Assembly (NCBI GenBank): GCA_963827705.1
Contig: CAWHBN010000001.1
Span: 62,001-126,000, forward strand
Direction of reading: 5' to 3'
DNA: 64,000 nt
Origin: JACDAN01 sp963827705
GTDB taxonomy: Bacteria > Actinomycetota > Thermoleophilia > Gaiellales > Gaiellaceae
The translations under genes and the position numbers were made by a program. The notes under the pieces are model-generated. The model did no database searches. It saw only the letters and a program-made list of their open reading frames with translations, and was not told where the DNA came from. Shown piece after piece: positions 8,222-16,318 of the stretch. The stretch's first letter is position 1, and each line of letters opens with the position of its first letter.

Positions 8222-9370
8222 TCAGGCGCGGTAAGCCTCGATCAGCACCTCGGCGACCTCGGGCCGCGAGAACTCCACGGGCGGGACCTCGCCGTTCGTC
8301 AGCATCTCCCGCACCTTCGTTCCCGACAGGAACACGTGGTCGTCGCCGCCGTGCGGGCAGGTCTTCGGCGAGACCATCGCCTCGCAGCGCTTGCAGTAGA
8401 CGGCGTGCTCGAAGAACATCGGCTCGATGTCGAGCTCGTGCGGCTCGAACTCGTCGAAGATCTGCTGCGCGTCGTAGGAGCCGTAGTAGTCGCCGACGCC
8501 GGCGTGGTCGCGGCCGACGATGAAGTGCGAGCAGCCGTAGTTCTTGCGGCAGATCGCGTGCCAGATCGCCTCCCGCGGGCCCGCGTAGCGCATGGCCGCC
8601 GGGAAGGCGGAGACGACGACGCGGTCGGCCGGGTAGTAGTTGTCGACGAGCACGCGGTAGCAGTCGACGCGCGTCTTGGCCGGAACGTCGTCCTGCTTCG
8701 TGTCGCCGACGAGCGGGTGGATCAGAAGGCCGTCGACGGTCTCGAGCGCCGTCTTCGTCAGGTACTCGTGCGCCCGGTGGATCGGGTTGCGGGTCTGGAA
8801 GCCGACGATGCGCTTCCAGCCACGCTTCTCGAACTCCGCGCGGGTCTCCGCGGGATCGAGCGCGAGCTCCGGGAAAGGCGGCACGGCCCGCTCGAAGACC
8901 GTGACCCGGCCGGCGAGGTAGAGCGGCTTCTGCGCGTAGAGGCGCGCCACTCCCGGGTGGGCGTCGTCGGTGGTGCGGAAGCACTGCTCGGCCTCACGTT
9001 CCTTGTCGTACTCGTAGGTCTCCTCGACCTCGAGCACCGCGACGAGGCGGCCCGATTCGTCGGCGAGCGCCACGCGATCGCCCTCGGGCGCCTTGTCGAC
9101 TGCAAGGCAGACCGGCAGTGCCCACGGGAGGCCGCTCACGAGGCGCATCTCCTCGACCACGCGCTCGTAGTCCTCTCGGCCCATGAAGCCCTCCAGCGGG
9201 CTGAGAGCGCCCGAGGCGAGCATGTCCAGGTCGGACAGCTCGCGGGACGTCAGCGTGACGACCTCGAGCTGCTCGACGTCGTCCGGCCGCTCGCCGGTGC
9301 GGTCGACGAGCTCCCCGCCGTGTGGCTCGATCAGACCTGTCCCAGTGACTGTCACTGAGGCGTGGCTCAT
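8222..9370 (-). CDS. sat: Sulfate adenylyltransferase (ATP sulfurylase)
   Basis: 382 residues, the single-chain homo-oligomeric type. Nucleotide- and sulfate-binding motifs are present: QTRNPIHRAHE and VGRDHAGVG. A cysteine cluster near the C-terminus (CKRCEAMVSPKTCPHG) could bind zinc, as in related enzymes. It makes APS from ATP and sulfate. The ATG overlaps the TGA of cysC (ATGA), so it is the last gene of the coupled sulfur operon. Confidence 0.93.
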   Translation of the reverse strand: MSHASVTVTGTGLIEPHGGELVDRTGERPDDVEQLEVVTLTSRELSDLDMLASGALSPLEGFMGREDYERVVEEMRLVSGLPWALPVCLAVDKAPEGDRVALADESGRLVAVLEVEETYEYDKEREAEQCFRTTDDAHPGVARLYAQKPLYLAGRVTVFERAVPPFPELALDPAETRAEFEKRGWKRIVGFQTRNPIHRAHEYLTKTALETVDGLLIHPLVGDTKQDDVPAKTRVDCYRVLVDNYYPADRVVVSAFPAAMRYAGPREAIWHAICRKNYGCSHFIVGRDHAGVGDYYGSYDAQQIFDEFEPHELDIEPMFFEHAVYCKRCEAMVSPKTCPHGGDDHVFLSGTKVREMLTNGEVPPVEFSRPEVAEVLIEAYRA

Positions 9371-9919
9371 GCGGCCACCTCGGCCGGGACGAGGCCCAGC
9401 TCCTCGAGCTTGGCGACGACGATCTGCGCGGACTCCTCCGGCTCGTGCTCCTCTGTGTCGATCCGAAGCTCCGGGCTCTCCGGCTCCTCGTACGGATCCG
9501 ACACCCCCGTGAACTCCTTGATCTCGCCGCTGAAGGCCTTCTCATAGAGGCCCTTGACGTCGCGGCGGGCGCACTCCTCCACCGAGGTCGCAATGAAGAC
9601 CTCGACGAAGCGTCCATGCCCCTCGACCATGCTCGCGGGCGTGCCGCCGCGTCTCCTCGTAGGGCGAGATCGCGGAGACGAGCACCGCGGCGCCGTGTCG
9701 CGTCAGCCGCGAGGCGACCCAGCCGATGCGCTCGATGTTGGTGTCGCGGTCCTCCTTCGAGAAGCCGAGGCCCTTCGAGAGGTGGGTGCGGACGACGTCG
9801 CCGTCGAGGTACTCGACGAGGTGGCCGCGGCGCTCGAGCTCGGGGCCGACGATTTCCGCGATCGTCGTCTTCCCGGCCCCCGAGAGCCCGGTGAACCAGA
9901 GCGTGAATCCGTCAGGCAT
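9367..9919 (-). CDS. cysC: Adenylylsulfate kinase, frameshifted in this sequence
   Basis: The N-terminal half has the P-loop GLSGAGKTT and the YLDGDVVRTHLSKGLGFS region. The frame breaks at about 9640 inside ETRRHARE. Removing one base gives MVEGHGRFVEVFIATSVEEC, then ARRDVKGLYEKAF and the normal end. It phosphorylates APS to PAPS. The ATG has AAGGAG 4 nt upstream and overlaps the cysH end by 8 nt. A PAPS-forming kinase beside an APS-type reductase is common; it may serve sulfation. The frameshift could be an assembly error. Confidence 0.82.
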
Positions 9920-10625
9920 TGGTCTCCTTCGCATCGATGGGTGTGTCCAGATGGATGCCGCACTCGAGCTTGTCCGAGCCGGCCCAGCGTCCGGCCCGCT
10001 CCTCCTCGTCGGGCGCGGTCGGGCGGGTGCAGGGCATGCAGCCGATCGACCGGTAGCCGGCGTCGTGGAGCGGGTTGAACGGGATCTCGTTGACGTGGAT
10101 GTAGAGCCAGACCTTGCGCTCGTCCCAGTCGGCGAGCGGGTGCACCTTCCAGACGCCGTAGCGCTCCGACCACTGCAGCTTCGGCGTGGTGGCGCGGCTC
10201 GGCGACTGGTCTCGCCGAATCCCGCTGATCCAGGCGTCGTACGGCTTCAGCGCGTCGAGGAGCGGCTCGACCTTGCGGATGTGGCAGCAGCGGTCGGGAT
10301 CCCGCTCCCAGAGGTTCGGGCCCTCTTGCTTGTGCTGCTCGGCGACGGTAATCACCGGCGGGGGCGGCAGCAGGCTCAGGCCGTAGCGCTCAACGAGCCG
10401 GTCACGCGTGTCGTAGGTCTCGCGGAAGAAGAGATGCGTGTCGAGCTCGACGATCGGGACGTCGAGGCCGAGCTCCGAGACCATGTGGACGAGGACCGAC
10501 GATTGCTTCTGCCAGGAGCAGGTGAGGCAGAGCTTGTCGCCGTACTCCTCGTGGGCCCAGCGGAGCAGGTCCTCCGCGGACATGGCTTCGACGTCCTGTT
10601 CAGGAAGCGGGGGCGCGGTCGCCAA
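9912..10625 (-). CDS. cysH: Adenylylsulfate (APS/PAPS) reductase
   Basis: 237 residues. A TTG start with GGAGG 6 nt upstream fits better than internal codons. It has the CysH P-loop-like region (SWQKQSSVLVHMV) and the four cysteines of the [4Fe-4S] APS reductase class: CC in DRCCHIRK and CxxC in CMPCTRP, plus the C-terminal ECGIH catalytic cysteine. It reduces APS to sulfite with thioredoxin. It overlaps the ComA-like gene by 26 nt. Confidence 0.9.
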   Translation of the reverse strand: MATAPPLPEQDVEAMSAEDLLRWAHEEYGDKLCLTCSWQKQSSVLVHMVSELGLDVPIVELDTHLFFRETYDTRDRLVERYGLSLLPPPPVITVAEQHKQEGPNLWERDPDRCCHIRKVEPLLDALKPYDAWISGIRRDQSPSRATTPKLQWSERYGVWKVHPLADWDERKVWLYIHVNEIPFNPLHDAGYRSIGCMPCTRPTAPDEEERAGRWAGSDKLECGIHLDTPIDAKETNA

Positions 10626-11346
10626 GGAGCACCTCCTTCAATGTGTCGGCGCGAAGCCCGCGCCGGAGTGTCTCGAGCGGGATGGCTTCCTCGGGCGGGA
10701 TGTTCCCGAGGTTCACGGTCGGCCCGAAGCGCTTCACGAACCAGGCCTGCGCGGCCTTGGTCGGCGCCTCGAAGATGACGTCGTCGAGGTCGACGGCGGA
10801 GCCGATCTCCTCGACCAGGTCGGTGCGCATGGCGCCGTCCGACGTGAAGATCCCGGAGCTCGCGCCCTCGCGCGCTTCGGTGATCACCTTCCAAGCGCCG
10901 GCGTCGAGCTCCTCGCGGAGCCACTGCGTCCACTCCTCGGACGTGAACTCGACGGAGGAATCCTTCGAGCCGACCTCGGAGAGGACCGTGAAGTCGCGAG
11001 CCAAGTCTGCGATGAGCTCCAGCTTCTGCTCGCGCGGAATCTCGACGGCGCCGTCCGAGACCTCGACGTGGTCGAGCCCGAGGTCGGCGAGCCACTGCTT
11101 GTAGCGGTCGAGCTGGCCGGTGGCCCAGACGGCTTCGAAGAACGTCCCGCCGACGACGACGCGCTTCTCGCGCAGGACGTCGAGCTTCTTCCGGAGGTTC
11201 GCCGTGACGAAGGCGGTGCCCCAACCGAGCTTGACGACGTCGATGTAGAGGCCGCTCGTCTCGAGCACGTCCTCCCAGGCGCGCGGCCCGAGACCCTTGT
11301 CGAGGACATGCGTCAGCCCGCCTTCGGGCGCCTCAAAGCTCAGCAA
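10600..11346 (-). CDS. ComA-like phosphosulfolactate synthase
   Basis: 248 residues (TTG start) of the ComA family. The N-terminus LDKGLGPRAWEDVLETSGLYIDVVKLGWGT, the GGTFFE loop and the EVSDGAVEIP strand are characteristic of this TIM barrel. The archaeal enzyme adds sulfite to phosphoenolpyruvate to make phosphosulfolactate for coenzyme M; HSA32 proteins of plants are homologues of unclear activity. Here it lies directly before APS reductase, the source of sulfite, with overlapping reading frames. A role in capturing sulfite is therefore plausible. No ComB, ComC or ComDE gene is in the window. Confidence 0.82.
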   Translation of the reverse strand: MLSFEAPEGGLTHVLDKGLGPRAWEDVLETSGLYIDVVKLGWGTAFVTANLRKKLDVLREKRVVVGGTFFEAVWATGQLDRYKQWLADLGLDHVEVSDGAVEIPREQKLELIADLARDFTVLSEVGSKDSSVEFTSEEWTQWLREELDAGAWKVITEAREGASSGIFTSDGAMRTDLVEEIGSAVDLDDVIFEAPTKAAQAWFVKRFGPTVNLGNIPPEEAIPLETLRRGLRADTLKEVLLGDRAPAS

Positions 11347-11917
11347 GGATCTTCTCCAGGCGCTCGTTCGCCGCCTCGTTGACGTCGTGGAACATCGAGT
11401 TGCCGTGCGAGTCGATCCCGACCCAGAGCGGGCCGAAGTCCTTGACGCGGAACTTCCAGAGGCACTCCGGCATCAGCTCCTCCCAGGCGACCTCCTCGAT
11501 CTCCTCGATCTGGGTCGTCTCGAGTGCCGCGGCGCCGCCGACGATCGCGAAGTAGACCATCCCGTGCTCGCGCATCGGCTCGATCGCCTCGTCGGGCAGG
11601 CCGCCCTTGCCGCAGATCGCGCGGACGCCGTAGTCGCGGCCGAGCGGCTCCGTGAAGCGCACCATGCGCGCGCTGGTCGTCGTGCCGATGCAGACGGGGT
11701 CGTAGCCGCCGTCGTCCCGCTTGCGGACTCCCGGCGCGGTGTGCAGCAGAAATGCGCCGTTCAAGTCCATCGGCGGCGCGATGCCCTGGTCGAAGATCCG
11801 GATCTGCGTGCGGTCGCGGATCCCGATGATGTGCCCGTCCACGGTGACAAGGTCGCCGGCGCGAAGCTTGCGGGTGTCCTCTTCCGAGGCCGGGAATGTG
11901 AGTCTGTGCTCGGCCAT
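11333..11917 (-). CDS. Class I fumarase/tartrate dehydratase, beta subunit
   Basis: 194 residues. The ATG with GGAGG 7 nt upstream was chosen over a longer frame overlapping the alpha gene. It shows the beta-subunit fold: AGDLVTVDGHIIGIRD, the PPMDLNGAFLLHTAPG strand and the IGTTTSARM/ICGKGG active-site loop. The usual RDAAHKR stretch reads RDRTQIR, so the substrate may differ from fumarate. It pairs with the alpha gene 2 nt upstream and overlaps the ComA-like gene by 14 nt. Confidence 0.85.
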   Translation of the reverse strand: MAEHRLTFPASEEDTRKLRAGDLVTVDGHIIGIRDRTQIRIFDQGIAPPMDLNGAFLLHTAPGVRKRDDGGYDPVCIGTTTSARMVRFTEPLGRDYGVRAICGKGGLPDEAIEPMREHGMVYFAIVGGAAALETTQIEEIEEVAWEELMPECLWKFRVKDFGPLWVGIDSHGNSMFHDVNEAANERLEKILAEL

Positions 11918-11919
11918 TC

Positions 11920-12822
11920 CTATGCCTCCCGGTCGTACTCGACGGAGCCGTCGGCGCCGATATGCGCGGAGGCGCGCCGCGCCGCCCAGCACTGGTAGTT
12001 GACGGCCACCGGGTTCAGCGTCATGTGCGTGTCGGCATGCTCGATGTGGCACTGAAGGACAGTGACGTCGCCGCCGAGCCCCATCGGGCCGATCCCGGTC
12101 TCGTTCAGCAGCCGGTAGAGGTCATCCTCCAGCTCCGCGACCAGCGGGTCGGGGTTCCGGGTGCCGACGGGCCTGGCGATGGCCTCTTTCGCGAGGTGCA
12201 TCGCGTAATCGGCCGAGCCGCCGATCCCCACTCCGACGATTCCGGGCGGGCAGGGCTTCCCGCCGGCGCCGACGATCGACTCGAGCACGAACTGCTTGAT
12301 CCCCTTCACGCCGTCGGCGGGGACGCACATCTTGAGGAAGCTCATGTTCTCCGAGCCCGATCCCTTCGGGACAGACTTGACGTCGAGGCCGTCCCAGTCC
12401 GAGACGAAGTCCCAGTGGACGATCGGGACCCTGTAGCCGACGTTCGGCCCCGTGTTCTCGCGCGTGAGCGTGTGGACGATGTTCGAGCGCAAGGGGTGGT
12501 CGAGCGTCGCGCGCATCGTCCCGTCGTAGAGCGCCTGGTAGATCCGGGCGGGGTGGAGCGGAAAGTGCTCGCCGACCCGGCAGTAGTAAACGGCGATCCC
12601 GGTGTCCTGGCAGACCAGGTTGTTCTCGCGTTCTGCCACCTGGACGTTCTTGAGGATCGTCTGGAGGACGCGCTGACCGGGAATGGACGTCTCCTTTCGG
12701 GACGCGTCCGCCAGGGCGTCGCGGAGGTCCTGGGGGATGTCCTTCAGCGCCCAGACGTAGAGGTGCGCCGCGGCATCCTCGACAGATTGCTGCAGCGTAC
12801 CTAGGGCGCGTAGCGCGCTCAT
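11920..12822 (-). CDS. Class I fumarase/tartrate dehydratase, alpha subunit
   Basis: 300 residues. It carries the [4Fe-4S] fumarase alpha signature: VCQDTG, PKGSGSENMS, PPGIVGVGIGG and VLQCHIEHADTH, with cysteines in the expected places. With the beta subunit it forms an oxygen-sensitive hydro-lyase that hydrates fumarate or a related acid. The ATG overlaps the TGA of the flavoprotein gene (ATGA). Its presence inside a sulfate-activation operon is unusual. Confidence 0.87.
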   Translation of the reverse strand: MSALRALGTLQQSVEDAAAHLYVWALKDIPQDLRDALADASRKETSIPGQRVLQTILKNVQVAERENNLVCQDTGIAVYYCRVGEHFPLHPARIYQALYDGTMRATLDHPLRSNIVHTLTRENTGPNVGYRVPIVHWDFVSDWDGLDVKSVPKGSGSENMSFLKMCVPADGVKGIKQFVLESIVGAGGKPCPPGIVGVGIGGSADYAMHLAKEAIARPVGTRNPDPLVAELEDDLYRLLNETGIGPMGLGGDVTVLQCHIEHADTHMTLNPVAVNYQCWAARRASAHIGADGSVEYDREA

Positions 12823-14012
12823 GCCGCCGCCTTCTCCGCCGCCGCCTTGCCGGCGCGACGGCCGAACACCGTGCACTCGAGCAGCGAGTTGCCCATCATC
12901 CGGTTCCTTCCGTGCGTGCCGCCGGCGATCTCGCCGGCCGCGTAGACCCCTTCCAACGTCGTCTCTCCCTGCTCGTCGATCACGAGCCCGCCGTTCTGGT
13001 AGTGGAGCACCGGGTAGGTCAGGATCCGCTCCTTTAGCGGGTCGATCCCGCCTGCGCGGTAGCGGCGGAGCATGTACGGGAGCGATACCTCCGCGTCAGC
13101 CTCAGCGATCCGGGTCGTGTCGAGGTAGACCGCAGGGCGGCCGTCCTCGGTCTCGACGCCCCTCCCGTTCTCGACCTCGTCGAAGATCGCCTGAGAGACC
13201 TCGTCGCGCGGCCCGAGGGAGTCCGTGAACTCCTCGCCGTCGGCGTTGAGCAGGACCGCGCCGTAGGCACGCGTGGTCTCCGGGATCGAGTAGCCCTGCA
13301 TGTTCTCGGGCCAGGCGCCGCCGTTCGGGTGGTACTGGAGCGCGTCAAGGTCCCGCGACTCGGCACCCAGAGCAAGCGCGAACTGCGTCACCTCGCCCGT
13401 CGCTCCCGGATGGTTCGTCGAGAGCTCGCCGCGCTCCTTCGCCTCGCGGAAGCAGCGGCCGCCTGCGGCGAGGACGACGGTCGCGGCCTCGATGTCGTGT
13501 TCCCCGCACCGCGCTAACCAGCCGTTCTCGATCTCCTTGAGCTCCGTCAACGGCGACTTCGGAAACGCGGTGCCGGAGCCCGACTCGAACGCGTCCTTCA
13601 GCGCAGACGTAATCGCGAGACCGGTCCGGTCGCCGACCTGGAGCAGACGCTTGCGAGTCGCGCCGCCGCAGCGTGCGAGCCGGTAGCCGCCGTTCTCGCG
13701 CGTGAACTGGACGCCGAGCTCCTCGAGCCAGTGGATCGCCGGCGGCGCCTCCGACGTGAGGATCTCGACGAGGCGGCGATCGGCGGTTTCGTGCGAGCTA
13801 TGCCAGACGTCCTCGGCGTGGATCTCTGGGGTGTCGTCCTCGCCGAACGCGGCCTGGATCCCGCCCTGCGCCTTGGCCGAATTGCAGGACTGAAGCGCGC
13901 CCTTGGTTGCCAGTGCGACCCGCGCGCCGGCCCGCTCGGCGGAGACGGCGGCCGCGAGGCCGGAGGCCCCCGATCCGATCACGAGCACGTCGAAAGAGAG
14001 CTTGCCGCCCAC
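12819..14012 (-). CDS. Fumarate reductase/succinate dehydrogenase-type flavoprotein
   Basis: 397 residues with an FAD dinucleotide fold (VLVIGSGASGLAAAVSAERAG), the covalent-flavin or FAD contact region NSAKAQGGIQAAFG, and the ending GNSLLECTVFGRRAG. It is shorter than SdhA/FrdA (about 580) and lacks their C-terminal domain, so L-aspartate oxidase or a thiol-fumarate-reductase-like enzyme is possible. GTG 14012 was preferred to ATG 14033: it places the start 23 nt from the operator, as in sbp, and an AGGA lies 8 nt upstream. It heads the sulfur operon. Confidence 0.8.
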   Translation of the reverse strand: MGGKLSFDVLVIGSGASGLAAAVSAERAGARVALATKGALQSCNSAKAQGGIQAAFGEDDTPEIHAEDVWHSSHETADRRLVEILTSEAPPAIHWLEELGVQFTRENGGYRLARCGGATRKRLLQVGDRTGLAITSALKDAFESGSGTAFPKSPLTELKEIENGWLARCGEHDIEAATVVLAAGGRCFREAKERGELSTNHPGATGEVTQFALALGAESRDLDALQYHPNGGAWPENMQGYSIPETTRAYGAVLLNADGEEFTDSLGPRDEVSQAIFDEVENGRGVETEDGRPAVYLDTTRIAEADAEVSLPYMLRRYRAGGIDPLKERILTYPVLHYQNGGLVIDEQGETTLEGVYAAGEIAGGTHGRNRMMGNSLLECTVFGRRAGKAAAEKAAA

Positions 14013-14035
14013 GACTGCGATCCTACCACCCATGC

Positions 14036-14054
14036 GCTAATCGCACGTATTAGC
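14036..14054. promoter_or_regulatory. Operator palindrome GCTAAT-N7-ATTAGC (flavoprotein operon)
   Basis: GCTAATCGCACGTATTAGC shares both arms, the 7-nt spacer and the central CACG with the site before sbp. On the minus strand a TAATGA -10 box lies exactly 2 nt before it, the same offset as at sbp. It also lies 38 nt before the divergent gene at 14092, so one regulator could control both directions. Confidence 0.75.
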
Positions 14055-14056
14055 AT

Positions 14057-14062
14057 TCATTA
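14057..14062 (-). promoter_or_regulatory. Candidate -10 box (TAATGA) of the sulfur operon
   Basis: TAATGA on the minus strand ends 2 nt before the palindrome and sits where TAGAAA sits at the sbp promoter. The -35 region (near TGTATC) is weak, so activation or weak basal transcription is possible. Confidence 0.45.
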
Positions 14063-14091
14063 TTCTGCTCGCTCTTGCCGATACATGTTCC

Positions 14092-14379
14092 ATGGTCAAG
14101 ACGATCGGCCTCGTCGGGATCCTCTGCGCTGCGGCAATCCTCGGGATGACCTGGGCGCGCCAGAGCTTCCAGGCGACGGAGAAAGCGCCCGCTGCCATCC
14201 TCCAGGCGGCTGCGACGGTCCTCGAGTTCAATCACCGGACGACCGGCACATACGACGCAGGGAAGGTCGAAACCGTCACGCTCGCCTGGGCGGACCAGTC
14301 CCGGTACTGCATCGAGTTCGGCGGCCAGCACATCGCCGGTCCCGGCGGCACGCCGACCACCGGCGACTGTCCGCGCTAA
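14092..14379 (+). CDS. Small exported or pilin-like protein
   Basis: 95 residues. The N-terminus has one hydrophobic helix (KTIGLVGILCAAAILGMTWA) followed by an amphipathic helix and a short beta region with two cysteines (SRYCIEF and the terminal GDCPR) that could form a disulfide. The shape is like a minor pilin or a small secreted protein, but no prepilin cleavage motif is clear. It is divergent from the sulfur operon across the palindrome, and its 3' end overlaps the convergent dehydrogenase stop by 4 nt. Function unknown. Confidence 0.6.
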   Translation: MVKTIGLVGILCAAAILGMTWARQSFQATEKAPAAILQAAATVLEFNHRTTGTYDAGKVETVTLAWADQSRYCIEFGGQHIAGPGGTPTTGDCPR

Positions 14380-15326
14380 TAGATCGACTGGAACAGCTCG
14401 GCGATCTCGGCCGGTGACGCAGGCCTCGGGTTCGCCTTTGCCCCAGCGCGCTGGGCGGTCGCCTCGGCGACGACGTCCAGCTCCTGCTCAGGGACGTCGA
14501 AGTCGCGCAGCCGCTCGAAGCCCCCGAGCCGCGCCAGCTCCTCCACGCGATCCGCCGCGTGGTCGGCGCCGATCGACTTCCCGAAATCGTCGATCGCCTC
14601 CGTCGCAACCGGCTCGTTGAACCGGAGCGCGGGCGGCAGGCACAGCGCGTTCATCGCGCCGTGCGGAAGGCCGTAGCGGCCGCCGAGTGCCTGCGCCATC
14701 GCGTGGCCGAGACAGAGGCCGGAAAGCCCGAGCGCTTCGCCCGCGCGTGCGGCTCCTTTCAGCAGGGTCTTCCGAGGGCCGAGCGCCCCGAGGTTCTCGA
14801 GCACGGCGGGTAGCGAGCCGTTGATCAGCTCTGCGCCTTCGTGCGCGGCCCGATCGGACTCGGGGCTCCGTGCCGGGTGGTACAACGCCTCGGCGGCGTG
14901 GGCCAGCGCGTTGAGCGCGGTGCCCGCCGTCTCCTCCCGGAGCAGGTCGAGCGTCAGCTCCGGGTCGTAGACGATCGCCGCGAGCTTCGCGTCGCCTCCG
15001 CCGCCGACCATCCGCTTGTCGGGGTCGCGAACGCCGTAGAACGGCGTCCACTCCGAGCCCGAGTACGTCGTCGGAACCGAGACGAGCGGCAAACCGCTCG
15101 CCGCCGACGCCGCCTTGGCCGTGTCGATGGCGCTGCCGCCGCCCACCGCGAGCACGCCGTCGACGCCCTCCGGCACCTCGATCCGGTGCGACGGGATCTC
15201 CTCCCAGCGTGCCGCCGCGGGAAGTTCCAGTGGGCTCCACCGCGGGCTTGCGACCAGAAAAGGCCGCTCGATCCCCAACTCGCGGAGGACGCCCGGTAGC
15301 TCCTCCAGGCCCCAGCGGACGATCAC
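14376..15326 (-). CDS. Iron-containing alcohol dehydrogenase / maleylacetate-reductase-like
   Basis: 316 residues, short for the family (about 350-380). The nucleotide-binding GVLAVGGGSAIDTAKAA, the VPTTYSGSEWT motif and metal-site histidines (NALAHAAEALYHP, GLCLGHAMAQALGGRYGLPHGAMNA) are present. The last two fit maleylacetate reductase and related aromatic or chlorocatechol pathways. The GTG overlaps the TGA of the LysR gene (GTGA), so the two are co-transcribed. The substrate cannot be fixed from sequence. Confidence 0.8.
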   Translation of the reverse strand: MIVRWGLEELPGVLRELGIERPFLVASPRWSPLELPAAARWEEIPSHRIEVPEGVDGVLAVGGGSAIDTAKAASAASGLPLVSVPTTYSGSEWTPFYGVRDPDKRMVGGGGDAKLAAIVYDPELTLDLLREETAGTALNALAHAAEALYHPARSPESDRAAHEGAELINGSLPAVLENLGALGPRKTLLKGAARAGEALGLSGLCLGHAMAQALGGRYGLPHGAMNALCLPPALRFNEPVATEAIDDFGKSIGADHAADRVEELARLGGFERLRDFDVPEQELDVVAEATAQRAGAKANPRPASPAEIAELFQSIY

Positions 15327-16213
15327 GGGATTCGCTCGCGCGCGAAGGCGACGAACGCCTCCGCGACCCTGCTCGGCGTCCGGCCGGTCGAGCGGACCAG
15401 CGAGATCTCGCGAGTCGGCGCCAGCCCCTCGACTGTCGCAGCCGCGAGGGTGCCCGCCGCCAGCTCCGGCTCGATCGAGGACCTGGAGATGAACGTGACG
15501 CCGTGACCGGCGGCAACCGCCGCTTTCACCGACTCCTGCAGCCCCAGCTCGAGCTTCACGTCGAGGTCGCGGAGCCGCACGCCGCCGGCCCGCAGCTCGT
15601 CCTCGACCATCTGCCTGACCCCGGCTCCCTCCTGCATGAGGATCACCGCCTCGGCGCGAAGATCGTCGAGCTTCACGGTCGCGCCGGCGAGCTTGTGGCC
15701 CGGCGGGACGGCGAGCACGATCTGGTCCTGGAAGAACGGCTCGAAGGTCACGGCTCGATGGCGTGGCGCCGCCCCGACGACGCCGAGCTCGAGCCGCCGC
15801 TCCGCCACGAGGTCGATCACGTGCAGCGTGTCGTTGACCGAGAGCGAGATCGCGACGTCAGGGTTCTCGCGCTGGAACTCGCAGAGCAGGAGCGGAAGGA
15901 CGGTCGCGCCGGGGCCGGTCGAGCAGCCGATCTCGAGCCGGCCGCGCAGTTCGTCGCTCTCGCCGGAGACCTCCTCCAGCAGCTGCTGCTCGAGCGCCAG
16001 CATCCGCTGAGCGCTTCGGTACAGCCGCTGGCCGGCCTCGGTCGGCTCGACCCGCCGCCCGGAGCGGTCGAGGAGCCGCTCGCCGAGCCGCTTCTCGAGC
16101 GAACGGATCTGGAGACTGACCGCAGGCTGGGTGACGCCGAGCTGCTCGGCCGCGAGCGAGAAGCTCTTCCGGTCGACGACGGCGCAGAAGGCCGCAAGCT
16201 GACGAGTGTCCAT
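15323..16213 (-). CDS. LysR-family transcriptional regulator
   Basis: 296 residues. The N-terminal winged helix (QLAAFCAVVDRKSFSLAAEQLGVTQPAVS) is followed by the linker helix and a periplasmic-binding-like effector domain (GRLEIGCSTGPGATVLP). It resembles CysB/CysL- and CbbR-type regulators in this effector region. It is coupled to the dehydrogenase gene, its likely target. Whether it also binds the GCTAAT-N7-ATTAGC sites is unknown; those 19-bp palindromes do not have the usual T-N11-A LysR form. Confidence 0.88.
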   Translation of the reverse strand: MDTRQLAAFCAVVDRKSFSLAAEQLGVTQPAVSLQIRSLEKRLGERLLDRSGRRVEPTEAGQRLYRSAQRMLALEQQLLEEVSGESDELRGRLEIGCSTGPGATVLPLLLCEFQRENPDVAISLSVNDTLHVIDLVAERRLELGVVGAAPRHRAVTFEPFFQDQIVLAVPPGHKLAGATVKLDDLRAEAVILMQEGAGVRQMVEDELRAGGVRLRDLDVKLELGLQESVKAAVAAGHGVTFISRSSIEPELAAGTLAAATVEGLAPTREISLVRSTGRTPSRVAEAFVAFARERIP

Positions 16214-16318
16214 AAGTCAGCATGATACGTAGGCCAAAACTCATAAGGGTTGAGGTTTGGGAGAATCAGGTACGAGAGACACATGCGGCCGTTCTTTTTA
16301 GGGGAAAGGGGAGACATC

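Noticed and set aside
16214..16318. Clear LysR binding site between the LysR gene and the PhoX-like gene
   Set aside because: CATAAG occurs twice, but no convincing T-N11-A palindrome at a suitable distance could be assigned.
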